The notes beneath the pieces were generated by a model. That model was not told the origin of the DNA, did no database searches, and saw only the letters and a list, made by a program, of their open reading frames with translations. From the NCBI RefSeq assembly GCF_030246905.1, contig NZ_CP126741.1, forward strand, positions 2,046,001 to 2,110,000: a stretch of DNA of 64,000 nt, in the 5' to 3' direction. Shown one piece after another: positions 8,317 to 16,120 of this stretch (its first letter is position 1; each line of letters starts with the position of its first letter). The position numbers and the translations under genes were made by a program. Source of the DNA: Microbacterium sp. zg-Y818 (GTDB lineage Bacteria > Actinomycetota > Actinomycetes > Actinomycetales > Microbacteriaceae).

Positions 8317-9504
8317 ATGTCCATTGCTGAAGCACCGGGTGCGCGCATCATCGAGACGAAGGCGCCGCCGGCGAGGTTCGCCCGCGGCTGGCATTGCCTG
8401 GGCCTGGCCGAGTCCTTCCGTGACGGCCAGCCGCACGGCATCCAGGCGTTCGGCACGAAACTCGTGGTCTTCGCCGACTCGACCGGCGCCCTGAGCGTCC
8501 TCAACGGCTACTGCCCGCACATGGGTGGCGACCTCACGATGGGTACGGTGAAAGGCGACGCGATCGCCTGCCCGTTCCACGACTGGCGCTGGGGCGGAAA
8601 CGGCCGCTGCGCCGGGATCCCGTACTCCAAGCGGGTCCCTCCGCGCGCCCGCACCAAGGCCTGGACCACCCTCGAGCGCAACGGGCAGCTGTTCGTGTGG
8701 AACGATCCCGAAGGCAACCCGCCGCCCGAAGACGTCACCATCCCCGAGATCGCCGCATTCGGCGACCCCGAGTGGACGATGTGGACGTGGGATTCCGTGC
8801 TCATCGAAGGCTCCAACTGCCGGGAGATCGTCGACAACGTCGTCGACATGGCGCACTTCTTCTACGTCCACTACTCCTTCCCGACGTACTTCAAGAACGT
8901 CCTCGAAGGACACACGGCCTCCCAGATCATGACGTCGTCGTCGCGCGAGGATGTGATGCTGTTCCCGGGCCGCAAGCCCGGAACCTCCACCAGTCGTTCC
9001 GAGGCGGCGTATTACGGCCCGTCGTACATGATCGACTACCTGTGGAGCGAGTCGCCGACCCACAAGTCGGAGTCGGTGCTCATCAACTGCCACTACCCCG
9101 TGACACCGACGAGCTTCGTGCTTCAGTGGGGCATCATGGTCAAGAAGATGCCGGGGATGACCGACGAGATGGCGAACGCCGTCGCAAAGGCCACGTCCGA
9201 CGGCGTCGCGGTCGGCTTCAAGCAGGACGTTGAGATCTGGCAGAACAAAGCCAAGATCGAAAACCCCCTCCTGTGCGAGGAGGACGGCCCGATCTATCAG
9301 CTGCGCCGCTGGTACGAGCAGTTCTACGTCGATGTCGACGAGGTCACCGAGCAGATGGTCGAACGATTCGAGTTCGAGATCGACACCAACCGCGCCGTGC
9401 AGTTCTGGCGTGACGAGGTCACGGAGAATCTCGAGACGCACCATCTGCTGAAGATCGGCGACGACGGCAAGATGCACGTGGTCGAGTCCTTCGAGGACGC
9501 CTGA
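8317..9504 (+). CDS. kshA: 3-ketosteroid 9alpha-hydroxylase oxygenase component (KshA-like Rieske oxygenase)
   Basis: Protein of 395 residues, the usual KshA length. The Rieske cluster ligands are Cys66, His68, Cys85 and His88 (NGYCPHMGG ... ACPFHDWRWGG). The mononuclear iron site is given by NVVDMAHFFYVHYS (His180, His185) and Asp304 in GFKQDVEIW, the same Asp number as described for KshA. Long blocks such as FARGWHCLGLA, CHYPVTP and CEEDGPIYQLRRWYEQFY are those of actinobacterial KshA. KshA hydroxylates C9 of 1,4-androstadienedione-type steroids, opening ring B. GAAGGAG lies 6 bases before the ATG. The next gene starts on its stop codon (TGATG). A KshA paralogue acting on another polycyclic substrate cannot be excluded. 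Confidence 0.92.
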   Translation: MSIAEAPGARIIETKAPPARFARGWHCLGLAESFRDGQPHGIQAFGTKLVVFADSTGALSVLNGYCPHMGGDLTMGTVKGDAIACPFHDWRWGGNGRCAGIPYSKRVPPRARTKAWTTLERNGQLFVWNDPEGNPPPEDVTIPEIAAFGDPEWTMWTWDSVLIEGSNCREIVDNVVDMAHFFYVHYSFPTYFKNVLEGHTASQIMTSSSREDVMLFPGRKPGTSTSRSEAAYYGPSYMIDYLWSESPTHKSESVLINCHYPVTPTSFVLQWGIMVKKMPGMTDEMANAVAKATSDGVAVGFKQDVEIWQNKAKIENPLLCEEDGPIYQLRRWYEQFYVDVDEVTEQMVERFEFEIDTNRAVQFWRDEVTENLETHHLLKIGDDGKMHVVESFEDA

Positions 9505-9824
9505 TGGCAGCCCGCCTCTCCCTGGAGGAGGAGCACTTCCTCACTTACGGCGCGGGCGGAGAGCAGCCCGACATGACCCCGTTCGCGTGCCCCAGCTGCG
9601 ACAACCGGGTGCTGGTGCGCAAGAACGGCCCCGCGCAGACGTCCGTGCAGTGGACGGAGCATCTGCGGTGCCCCGTGCTGCGCGCGGCATCGAGCGCGGC
9701 CGAGCGCGCGCTGGTCGACAGCTGCCCCACCTTGAACAACGCCATCGACGATGCCGTCCTCGTGGGAGACATCCGTCTGTCCGCGCAGCTCGACGGGCAC
9801 CAGGAGCAGAGACAGACGCAGTGA
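9504..9824 (+). CDS. Small cysteine-containing protein between kshA and kshB
   Basis: Protein of 106 residues that I do not recognise. FACPSCDNRVLVRKNGP carries a CxxC pair near residue 28, followed by HLRCPVL with a third cysteine near residue 56 and a fourth in DSCPTL near residue 73; this could be a zinc-ribbon-like or metal-binding fold. The start codon overlaps the kshA stop (TGATG) and its own stop overlaps the GTG start of kshB (GTGA), so it is translationally coupled to both oxygenase components. That placement suggests a helper for the oxygenase (assembly, electron transfer or scaffold), which is inference only. It has no membrane segment or signal peptide. Confidence 0.75.
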   Translation: MAARLSLEEEHFLTYGAGGEQPDMTPFACPSCDNRVLVRKNGPAQTSVQWTEHLRCPVLRAASSAAERALVDSCPTLNNAIDDAVLVGDIRLSAQLDGHQEQRQTQ

Positions 9825-10939
9825 ACAGCCCGATCGCAGTGGAGATGGAAATCGACGAGACGGAGGAGGTCGTCCTCGCAGAAGTGGCGGCGGGCGGCCC
9901 CGGACACCGACTCACGGTACGGGAGGTGATCGTCGAGACGGAGGATGCGCGCTCTGTCGTCTTCGACATCCCGGAGGAGTCGGCCGAGGCGTTCACTTAC
10001 CAGCCGGGCCAGTTCCTCACCCTGCGTGTCGTGCTGCCGGATGGTTCCGCCGTCGCCCGGTGCTACTCCCTCAGCAGCACCCCCGGTCTCAACGCCGCAC
10101 CCAAGATCACCGTGAAGCGCATCGCCGGCGGCGCGGCATCGGGCTGGCTGTGTGAAAGCCTCGAGGCCGGCGCGCAACTGGACGCGCTCCCTCCGACCGG
10201 AATCTTCACCGTCCGCGACACGTCGCGCGATCTGCTGATGTTCGCCGGTGGCAGCGGCATCACCCCGGTGATGTCGATCCTGCGAGACGCGCTGCACAAC
10301 GGGACCAATCGCGTGATCCTCGCGTACGCGAACCGTGACGAGCGCTCCGTAATCTTCGCGGAGGAGCTGAAGCACCTCGCCCGCGACTTCCCCGACCGCC
10401 TGCTGACGGTCCACCTCCTCACGAGCGTCCAGGGTCTCCCGTCGGCGGCGCTCCTGACGGGCATCACCCGGATGGCGGACCTGGACGCATCGACCGCGTT
10501 CGTCTGCGGACCGGCCCCGTTCATGGACGGGGTGGAGCGCGCCCTGCGCGAGGCCGGCATGCCCCGCGAGCACATCGTGATCGAGCGGTTCGTCTCGCTC
10601 ACGGCGGATCCGTTCGCCGCCGTCGACATCGAGGCGGTCCGGACCGCCGAGAGCACCGGGGATGCCGTCCCCCTGACCGTTGAGCTGGACGGCGAACAGC
10701 ACGAGCTCGCCTGGCCGTCGGGAGTGACGCTGCTGGACTTCCTCCGGTCGAAGCAGATCGATGCCCCGTTCTCCTGCCGGGAGGGCGCGTGCAGCGCGTG
10801 CTCCTGCCGCCTGACGTCGGGCAGGGTGTCGATGGTCAACAACCAGATCCTCGAGAAGGAGGATCTGGACGAGGGGTGGATCCTCGGTTGCCAAGCCGTC
10901 GTCGACGGCGACGAGCCGGTGTCTGTGACCTACGACTGA
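9821..10939 (+). CDS. kshB: 3-ketosteroid 9alpha-hydroxylase reductase component (KshB-like)
   Basis: Protein of 372 residues with the order FAD domain, NAD domain, C-terminal plant-type 2Fe-2S ferredoxin, as in KshB and phenylacetyl-CoA epoxidase reductases. Motifs are RCYSLSST for flavin binding, FAGGSGITPVMSIL for NAD binding, FVCGPAPFM, and CREGACSACSC with a distant GCQA cysteine for the iron-sulfur cluster. It passes electrons from NADH to the Rieske centre of KshA. The GTG at 9821 overlaps the upstream stop; an ATG at 9845 is the alternative. It ends 12 bp before the convergent ArsR gene. Confidence 0.9.
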   Translation: MNSPIAVEMEIDETEEVVLAEVAAGGPGHRLTVREVIVETEDARSVVFDIPEESAEAFTYQPGQFLTLRVVLPDGSAVARCYSLSSTPGLNAAPKITVKRIAGGAASGWLCESLEAGAQLDALPPTGIFTVRDTSRDLLMFAGGSGITPVMSILRDALHNGTNRVILAYANRDERSVIFAEELKHLARDFPDRLLTVHLLTSVQGLPSAALLTGITRMADLDASTAFVCGPAPFMDGVERALREAGMPREHIVIERFVSLTADPFAAVDIEAVRTAESTGDAVPLTVELDGEQHELAWPSGVTLLDFLRSKQIDAPFSCREGACSACSCRLTSGRVSMVNNQILEKEDLDEGWILGCQAVVDGDEPVSVTYD

Positions 10940-10951
10940 GACCCCGTCGCT

Positions 10952-11308
10952 TCAGGCGGGCCGGTCCAGCGAGGCGAACGCGTCGAACCAGCCTTCGCCC
11001 AGTGTCGTCCCGCACAGCCAGTCCTCGACCGCGTCGAAGCCGCGAGCATCGAGCCGGTGCATCACGGAGGGCCGGCGTCGCGTGGCCGACACGAGCCCCG
11101 CGTCGCGCAGGATGCGCAGGTGGCGCGACGCGGAGAACCGGGTGAGCCCGGTCGCCTCCGCCACGCGAGAGATCGAGACGCCTCCGGGATGCTCCGCCGC
11201 GACCCCGCGCAGCATGTCGATTATCGCGATCCGATCGACATTCGCGAGCGCTCCGAACACGAGCGAGAGGCCACGCTCGCCCTCGTGTGCGTCGTGTTCA
11301 TTGGTCAT
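10952..11308 (-). CDS. ArsR-family winged-helix regulator
   Basis: Protein of 118 residues with one ArsR-type winged helix: VFGALANVDRIAIIDML, then GVSISRVAEATGLTRFSASRHLRIL as the helix-turn-helix, then the wing AGLVSATRRRPSVMHRL. No cysteine metal site is evident, so it is probably not a metal sensor. GGAGGAG precedes the ATG. A near-perfect palindrome, TCTGATC-TTT-GATCAGA, lies 18 bp upstream of the start and is its probable operator, shared with the divergent FAD-dehydrogenase gene. It may be a local switch for the dehydrogenase. Confidence 0.85.
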   Translation of the reverse strand: MTNEHDAHEGERGLSLVFGALANVDRIAIIDMLRGVAAEHPGGVSISRVAEATGLTRFSASRHLRILRDAGLVSATRRRPSVMHRLDARGFDAVEDWLCGTTLGEGWFDAFASLDRPA

Positions 11309-11325
11309 GAACTCCTCCAGGCTTT

Positions 11326-11342
11326 TCTGATCTTTGATCAGA
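11326..11342. promoter_or_regulatory. 17-bp palindrome, probable ArsR-family operator
   Basis: TCTGATC-TTT-GATCAGA is a perfect inverted repeat with a 3-base centre, located just upstream of the ArsR ribosome binding site. It shares TTGATCA with the palindrome before the CoA-transferase gene at 20658. Confidence 0.65.
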
Positions 11343-11374
11343 TTACGCCACACGCGCGGACCATTGGACCGGGT

Positions 11375-11389
11375 TCCCGGTCAGTGGGA
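11375..11389. promoter_or_regulatory. Island palindrome, copy 3
   Basis: TCCCGGTCAGTGGGA, 67 bp before the start of the FAD dehydrogenase at 11456. It differs from the copy at 18654 at one position. Confidence 0.68.
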
Positions 11390-11455
11390 GCCGGCGTGGC
11401 CTACACGGCGGACACAGACGCATGCTGGCGGCTCATCGAAGACAAGGAAGAACCG

Positions 11456-12919
11456 ATGCCGCTGCCCTCGCCCATCGCAGACGAGGAGTGGACTGCTGAC
11501 GTCGTGGTCATCGGCTCAGGCGCTGCCGGGGCCGCCGCTGCGATCACCGCTCGGGACGCCGGCGCATCGGTCGTCATCCTGGAGAAGATGGATGCCGCGC
11601 GCGCCGGCGGCAACACGCGCGTCTCCGGCGGCTCGTGGTTCCACCACGACGACCCCGACGGCATCGCCCGGTACCTGCGCGCCCTGTCGGGCAGGCGCGC
11701 CCTCCCCGAACCCGTCGTGCACGCCTGGGCGCACGGCACGCGCACCGTCACGGAGTGGATGTCCGCCCTCGGCGTCGAGGTCGGCGTCCCCGGCGACTTC
11801 GCGCCCGAGTACCCGGAGCTGCCGGGAAGCGAGGCCTACGGCGGCTACCGCAGCGTGGATGGGAGAATGGGCGACGGGCGCCTCCACCGCTCGCTGATTC
11901 GCGCGGTCACCGAACGCGGCATCCCGATCCGGTATGGCGTGCGCGCCGTCGAGCTCGTGACCGACGCGCAGGGCGGGGTGATCGGGGTCGTCACGGAGGA
12001 CGGAAGCGTCGTGCACGCCCGGGGCGGAGTCGTGCTGGCCACCGGCGGGTTCGAGGCCGACGCCGAGTTGGTTCGAGAGCATCTCGATCTCGAGGGAGCC
12101 TCGATCTGGGGCAGTCCGGCCTGCACGGGCGACGGCCTGCGCATGGCGCAGCGGATCGGCGCAGACCTCTGGCACACCGACAACATGATGGCGGTCACCG
12201 GCATCACTCCCCACGGATCCCGGCACGGGCTGTTCGCCATGATGCTGCGCCGACGCGGATACATCTGGGTCGACGGTGCCGGAGAGCGCTTCGTCGACGA
12301 GACCGCACCCGCCGGCCACGGTCAGGCCCTCATCGACGGGCAGTACGTACTCAAGCCAGACCGGCCCGCGTGGGTCGTGTTCGACGAGGGTACGCGTCGC
12401 GCCGGTCCGATCAGCCCGGATGCATCGGTCTACCCGGTGGGCTGGTCGGTCGTCATGGACGGATACGCCTGGAGCTCCGACAACACCGCCGAGATCGCCG
12501 CCGGTTGGATCCTCAGTGCCGACACCCTCCCGGAGCTCGCCGCGGCGATCGGCGTTCCTGCGCCCGCGCTGCAGCGTTCGGTGGCGACCTACAACGACGC
12601 GTGCGCCGCGGGCGTCGACGAGCGATTCGGCCGGGCACCCGCGACGCTGGATCCGCTGGCAGACGGCCCGTACTACGCGTTCTGCAGCCGCCCCGTCCTC
12701 GCCTGGACGAACGGCGGTCCGCGTCGTGACGAACACGCGCGGGTACTCCGGACGTCGCAGGAGGTCATCGCGGGGCTGTATGCGGCCGGCGGCGTCAGCT
12801 CGACCTACAGCTGGGCGAAGGACGGCGGATTCCACATCGCCGACGCGATCACCTTCGGGCGCATCGCCGGAGCCCACGCGGCCACGCGCGCGGCGCGCGG
12901 CACCGCCGGCGTCCGCTGA
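11456..12919 (+). CDS. FAD-dependent dehydrogenase (fumarate reductase/KstD-related flavoprotein)
   Basis: Protein of 487 residues. N-terminal FAD motif VVVIGSGAAGAAAAITARDAG (split here as GSGAAGAAAA near residues 20-29), ILEKMD at the end of the second strand, NTRVSGGSW, and the C-terminal flavin segment GLYAAGGVSSTYSWAKDGGF ending with ADAITFGRIAG. This layout is shared by fumarate reductase, tricarballylate dehydrogenase and 3-ketosteroid delta-1-dehydrogenase. It lacks the PGPGGTIGPAMTFG block of classical KstD, so the specific activity is left open; desaturation of a ring or side-chain position is the likely role in this island. Copy 3 of the island palindrome lies upstream. Confidence 0.8.
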   Translation: MPLPSPIADEEWTADVVVIGSGAAGAAAAITARDAGASVVILEKMDAARAGGNTRVSGGSWFHHDDPDGIARYLRALSGRRALPEPVVHAWAHGTRTVTEWMSALGVEVGVPGDFAPEYPELPGSEAYGGYRSVDGRMGDGRLHRSLIRAVTERGIPIRYGVRAVELVTDAQGGVIGVVTEDGSVVHARGGVVLATGGFEADAELVREHLDLEGASIWGSPACTGDGLRMAQRIGADLWHTDNMMAVTGITPHGSRHGLFAMMLRRRGYIWVDGAGERFVDETAPAGHGQALIDGQYVLKPDRPAWVVFDEGTRRAGPISPDASVYPVGWSVVMDGYAWSSDNTAEIAAGWILSADTLPELAAAIGVPAPALQRSVATYNDACAAGVDERFGRAPATLDPLADGPYYAFCSRPVLAWTNGGPRRDEHARVLRTSQEVIAGLYAAGGVSSTYSWAKDGGFHIADAITFGRIAGAHAATRAARGTAGVR

Positions 12920-12925
12920 CCGGGA
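12911..12925. promoter_or_regulatory. Island palindrome, copy 4 (overlaps the preceding stop codon)
   Basis: GTCCGCTGACCGGGA, read in the opposite orientation, matches the reverse complement of the copy at 18654 at 13 of 15 positions. It includes the TGA stop of the FAD dehydrogenase and lies 112 bp before the solute-binding lipoprotein gene, implying separate control of that gene. Confidence 0.58.
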
Positions 12926-13036
12926 CGTGACGTTGTCGCCGGACCCGGATGGGCGCTTTCCTGACTCCACTGCACCGACCGGCGACGCCGGGCGGTCCAC
13001 CCGCCGCAGCGCTGCGGCCACATCCGAAGGAGCGCA

Positions 13037-14629
13037 ATGACGCGTACCCGCCCCCTCCGCCCCGGTCGACGTCTGCTGCGAACCTCGTTCGCTGCCCTCG
13101 GGGCCGCCGCCCTTGCCCTGGCAGGCTGCGCGTCGGCGGAGCCGGCCACCGCGCCCGTCCCCGCCGCCACCGTCGGTGAGATCGTCACGGGTGGCGTCGC
13201 CGAGGTCGCCACCGGCGCCGAGATGCCCGGTTTCGACCCCATCAAGGTCCGCGGCGTCGGCGCGGGCACCGAGAAGGTCGCGCAGGTGCTGGACTTCCTC
13301 ATGGACTACGACGAGGTGTCGGGCGAGATCACCCCGCGGCTGGCAGAGTCCATGGTCAGCGACGACGGGATCACCTGGGTCATGACGCTGCGTGAGGGCG
13401 TCACCTTCACCGATGGCGAACCGCTGGATGCCGAAGCCGTCCTCTTCAACCTCCAGCGGCATATCGCGCCGGACTCGGTGAGTGCAGCTAAGGCGACGCT
13501 CGCCCCCGTCCAGACCATGGAGGCGACCGGCGCGTATGAGGTGACGTTCGTGCTGGCGCAGGCGAGCGGCTCGTTCCCACTCGCCTTCACGTGGGCATCC
13601 TCAGCCGGACTCATCGGCTCCCCCAAAGCGCTCGCCGACCCGGACGCCTTCAACACGTCGCCGGTGGGCGCGGGGCCGTTCAAGGTCGAGTCCTGGACAC
13701 CGGATGACGAGCTCGTCCTCACCCGGAACGACGACTACTGGGATGAGGGCAAGCCGTACCTCGACGGGCTGGTGTTCCGTGTCCTGCCGGACCTGCAGAC
13801 CCGCGCCGACGAACTGGTGTCCGGCACAATCGACAGCGCGCTGGTGCCGTCGATCCGCTGGAACGCGATCGGCGCCAGCCCCAACGTGAAGATCGTGCCG
13901 GTGGAGGGCATCGCCATGGTCATCGTGCCGAATGCCTCCAAGGGCGCAGGCGCCGACGAGCGCGTCCGCACGGCGATGGCCATGACCCTGAGCGGCGAGA
14001 CCACCGCTCAGGTGCTGTTCGGCGGCACCGAGTACTGGGACGGCGACACCACCTGCCTGCCGTGGGCCACGGGGTCGCCCATCTGCGTCGAGGGCTCCGT
14101 CTACGAGCAGGATCTCGCGGAGGCCAAGGAGCTGGTCGCCGATTACGTCGCCGACGGCGGCGACCCGACGATGACGATGACCTACCACCAGGGCCTCGTC
14201 GACCAGGCGACCTACTACCAGCAGCAGTTCACCGAGATCGGACTCGACATAGTGCTCGAGCCGGTGGACATCGCCGCTTACTTCCAGGCCGAGGCCACCG
14301 GCACGTACGACATCTTCGTCGGCTCCGGCGGATACCCGTACCTGTTCAGCCGACTGCACTCCGGGTCGCCGCTCCAGTGGGGTCGCGTCGCGTACCCCGA
14401 ACTCGATGAGCTGCTGATGCACGCGCGGGACGACCTGACGCTGGACGAGCGGAACAAGGCGTGGAGCGGTGCCGTGGAGTTCCTGCACGACAATGCGGTG
14501 CTGCAGTGGACAGCGCCGTACACCTCGGGTGTGGGCTACTCCACCTCGCTGCGCTTCGGCGATGAGGACGCCTATAAGGGCACGCTGATCGTGTACTTCG
14601 ATGACGCGTGGCTGTCATCTGAGAGCTGA
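13037..14629 (+). CDS. Family-5 ABC solute-binding lipoprotein, orphan
   Basis: Protein of 530 residues. A twin-arginine-rich, hydrophobic signal ends with the lipobox LAGC (cysteine near residue 31). The mature part has the DppA/OppA layout: MTLREGVTFTDGEPLDAEAVLFNLQRH, then SPVGAGPFKVESW and LTRNDDYWDEGKPYLDGL. Family 5 proteins bind peptides, nickel or other small molecules. Here it lies within the catabolic island behind copy 4 of the palindrome, so it may capture the growth substrate. No cognate permease or ATPase gene is adjacent, which is unusual. GAAGGAG lies 7 bases before the ATG. Confidence 0.88.
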   Translation: MTRTRPLRPGRRLLRTSFAALGAAALALAGCASAEPATAPVPAATVGEIVTGGVAEVATGAEMPGFDPIKVRGVGAGTEKVAQVLDFLMDYDEVSGEITPRLAESMVSDDGITWVMTLREGVTFTDGEPLDAEAVLFNLQRHIAPDSVSAAKATLAPVQTMEATGAYEVTFVLAQASGSFPLAFTWASSAGLIGSPKALADPDAFNTSPVGAGPFKVESWTPDDELVLTRNDDYWDEGKPYLDGLVFRVLPDLQTRADELVSGTIDSALVPSIRWNAIGASPNVKIVPVEGIAMVIVPNASKGAGADERVRTAMAMTLSGETTAQVLFGGTEYWDGDTTCLPWATGSPICVEGSVYEQDLAEAKELVADYVADGGDPTMTMTYHQGLVDQATYYQQQFTEIGLDIVLEPVDIAAYFQAEATGTYDIFVGSGGYPYLFSRLHSGSPLQWGRVAYPELDELLMHARDDLTLDERNKAWSGAVEFLHDNAVLQWTAPYTSGVGYSTSLRFGDEDAYKGTLIVYFDDAWLSSES

Positions 14630-14634
14630 CGACC

Positions 14635-14667
14635 GTGAGCCCGCATCTGGATCAGGTGCGGGCTCAC
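14635..14667. terminator. Bidirectional terminator-like hairpin
   Basis: GTGAGCCCGCA and TGCGGGCTCAC form an 11-bp perfect stem around a 11-base loop that itself contains CTG/CAG. It fills the gap between two convergent genes. There is no long T tract. Confidence 0.7.
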
Positions 14668-14673
14668 TCACGG

Positions 14674-16119
14674 TCAGGGCGCGTCCAGCTGCGCCAGGAA
14701 CCTGTTCTTCTCGGCCTGCAGGGCATACGCGCTGCTGTCGCGCACGCACTCCGGGCACCAGTGGCCGGCAGTGAGGATCAACCTCGGACTCCCGGCGAAC
14801 ACATGGCCGAACGCACAACGCCACACGAGCGGGGTACCCGGCCGGCCGCGTCCGGCATCATCGCTCAGGAGTGCGCCCCCGCGAAAAGCCGCCGCCTGGG
14901 CGTAGTCCAGCACACCCCAGGCGCCGGGCGGCTTCTCCTCGTCGTACCCGTGGTCGAGGACGGCGGGGGTGCGTGACGGCGCAGGCGGTTCGAAGGTCGA
15001 CCAGCCGCCGATGCTCCGCCACGCCTCATAAGACCCGAAGTGCGCGGCGATCTCATCGGTGCGATGGCGCGTGATGGCGTGCATGGTGCCACGAGGCTTG
15101 CGCGTGATGGGCCGCATCACCATGTGCTTCACGATGAACGCGGGAACCCGCCCGGCGTTGCGCACGGCCGGCGGCAGCGTGGCCACGGCGCGCGCCATCG
15201 CGGCATCGAAGCTGTCCCGCCGGAAGGGCACCATCTCCTCGAGCCGGTCGCTGTCGCTGTACCACTGGCCGTGGAAGTTGCCCGTCGCGAACCAGTTGCG
15301 GTCGTACCATCGACGGACGTCTCGTACCCCCATTGCGCCGCTGATCGCGGTCTGCAGCTCCCAGTTGGTCAATCGCCAGCCTTCGCCACCGCCGATGTTG
15401 TAGACGCTCTGCCAGAACTCCTCGGGGACGTCCGGCGCGCACACACCGATCAGCAGGCGGGCAGCGTCCTCGACGGACACCCACTCCATGACCCCGGTGA
15501 ATGGCGAATGCGTCATGATCGGGTCACGGATCTCGAGCATCGCCGGGTGGAAGATGCCGGTCTGCCGCAGCCACACCCACCGGGGCAGCCCGGAATCGAC
15601 CAGGAGCTTCTCGGCGATGACCTTGGTCTGACCGTACTCGTCGAACTGCGAGACCCGGATCGGGTCGCCGACGCGGCCCCAGTGGCAAGGTTCCGGACGG
15701 TCGCCCGTCTCGGCGACCGAACCGACACCGACGACCGCGACGGCGCGCGGATCGGGAAGGGCAGCGACGGCGCGGATGATGTTCTGGATGCTGCCGACGT
15801 TGACGCGGCGAGCCAGTCCCGGGTTCGCGTCGGCGAGCGGCGAAACCACCGCCGCCACGTGCAGGACGACGTCCACGCCGTCGATCGCGCGGACGACATC
15901 GTCGTATCGGGTGAGATCGCCGAAGCAGAGTTCGAGGTTCTCCATGTCGGCGAACCCCGCGAGAACCGCCCGATCGGCGGCGGTTGCCAGAGCGAATGCG
16001 CGCACGACGATGTCCGGCTGATCTCGGAACGCGCGAAGGGTCGCCCGCCCCCAGTTGCCCGTCGCGCCCGTCAGCAGTACCGTGCGGCGATCGTCCGCGA
16101 CGGGGGACCCGTGAACCAT
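14674..16119 (-). CDS. NAD-dependent epimerase/dehydratase-like protein with C-terminal zinc-ribbon-like domain
   Basis: Protein of 481 residues. Residues about 8-330 form an extended SDR: VLLTGATGNWGRA, VLHVAAVVSP and the catalytic pair YGQTK. The last 70 residues carry WRCAFGHVFAG followed by GHWCPECVRD, a C-x3-H ... H-x-C-x2-C pattern resembling the probable zinc-ribbon domain DUF4379. That fusion is unusual for a sugar or steroid epimerase. The ATG at 16119 lies one base after the stop of the upstream flavoprotein, so the two are coupled. Role in the island may be a 3-hydroxysteroid-type dehydrogenation or epimerisation, inferred only from its neighbours. Confidence 0.75.
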   Translation of the reverse strand: MVHGSPVADDRRTVLLTGATGNWGRATLRAFRDQPDIVVRAFALATAADRAVLAGFADMENLELCFGDLTRYDDVVRAIDGVDVVLHVAAVVSPLADANPGLARRVNVGSIQNIIRAVAALPDPRAVAVVGVGSVAETGDRPEPCHWGRVGDPIRVSQFDEYGQTKVIAEKLLVDSGLPRWVWLRQTGIFHPAMLEIRDPIMTHSPFTGVMEWVSVEDAARLLIGVCAPDVPEEFWQSVYNIGGGEGWRLTNWELQTAISGAMGVRDVRRWYDRNWFATGNFHGQWYSDSDRLEEMVPFRRDSFDAAMARAVATLPPAVRNAGRVPAFIVKHMVMRPITRKPRGTMHAITRHRTDEIAAHFGSYEAWRSIGGWSTFEPPAPSRTPAVLDHGYDEEKPPGAWGVLDYAQAAAFRGGALLSDDAGRGRPGTPLVWRCAFGHVFAGSPRLILTAGHWCPECVRDSSAYALQAEKNRFLAQLDAP

Positions 16120-16120
16120 G

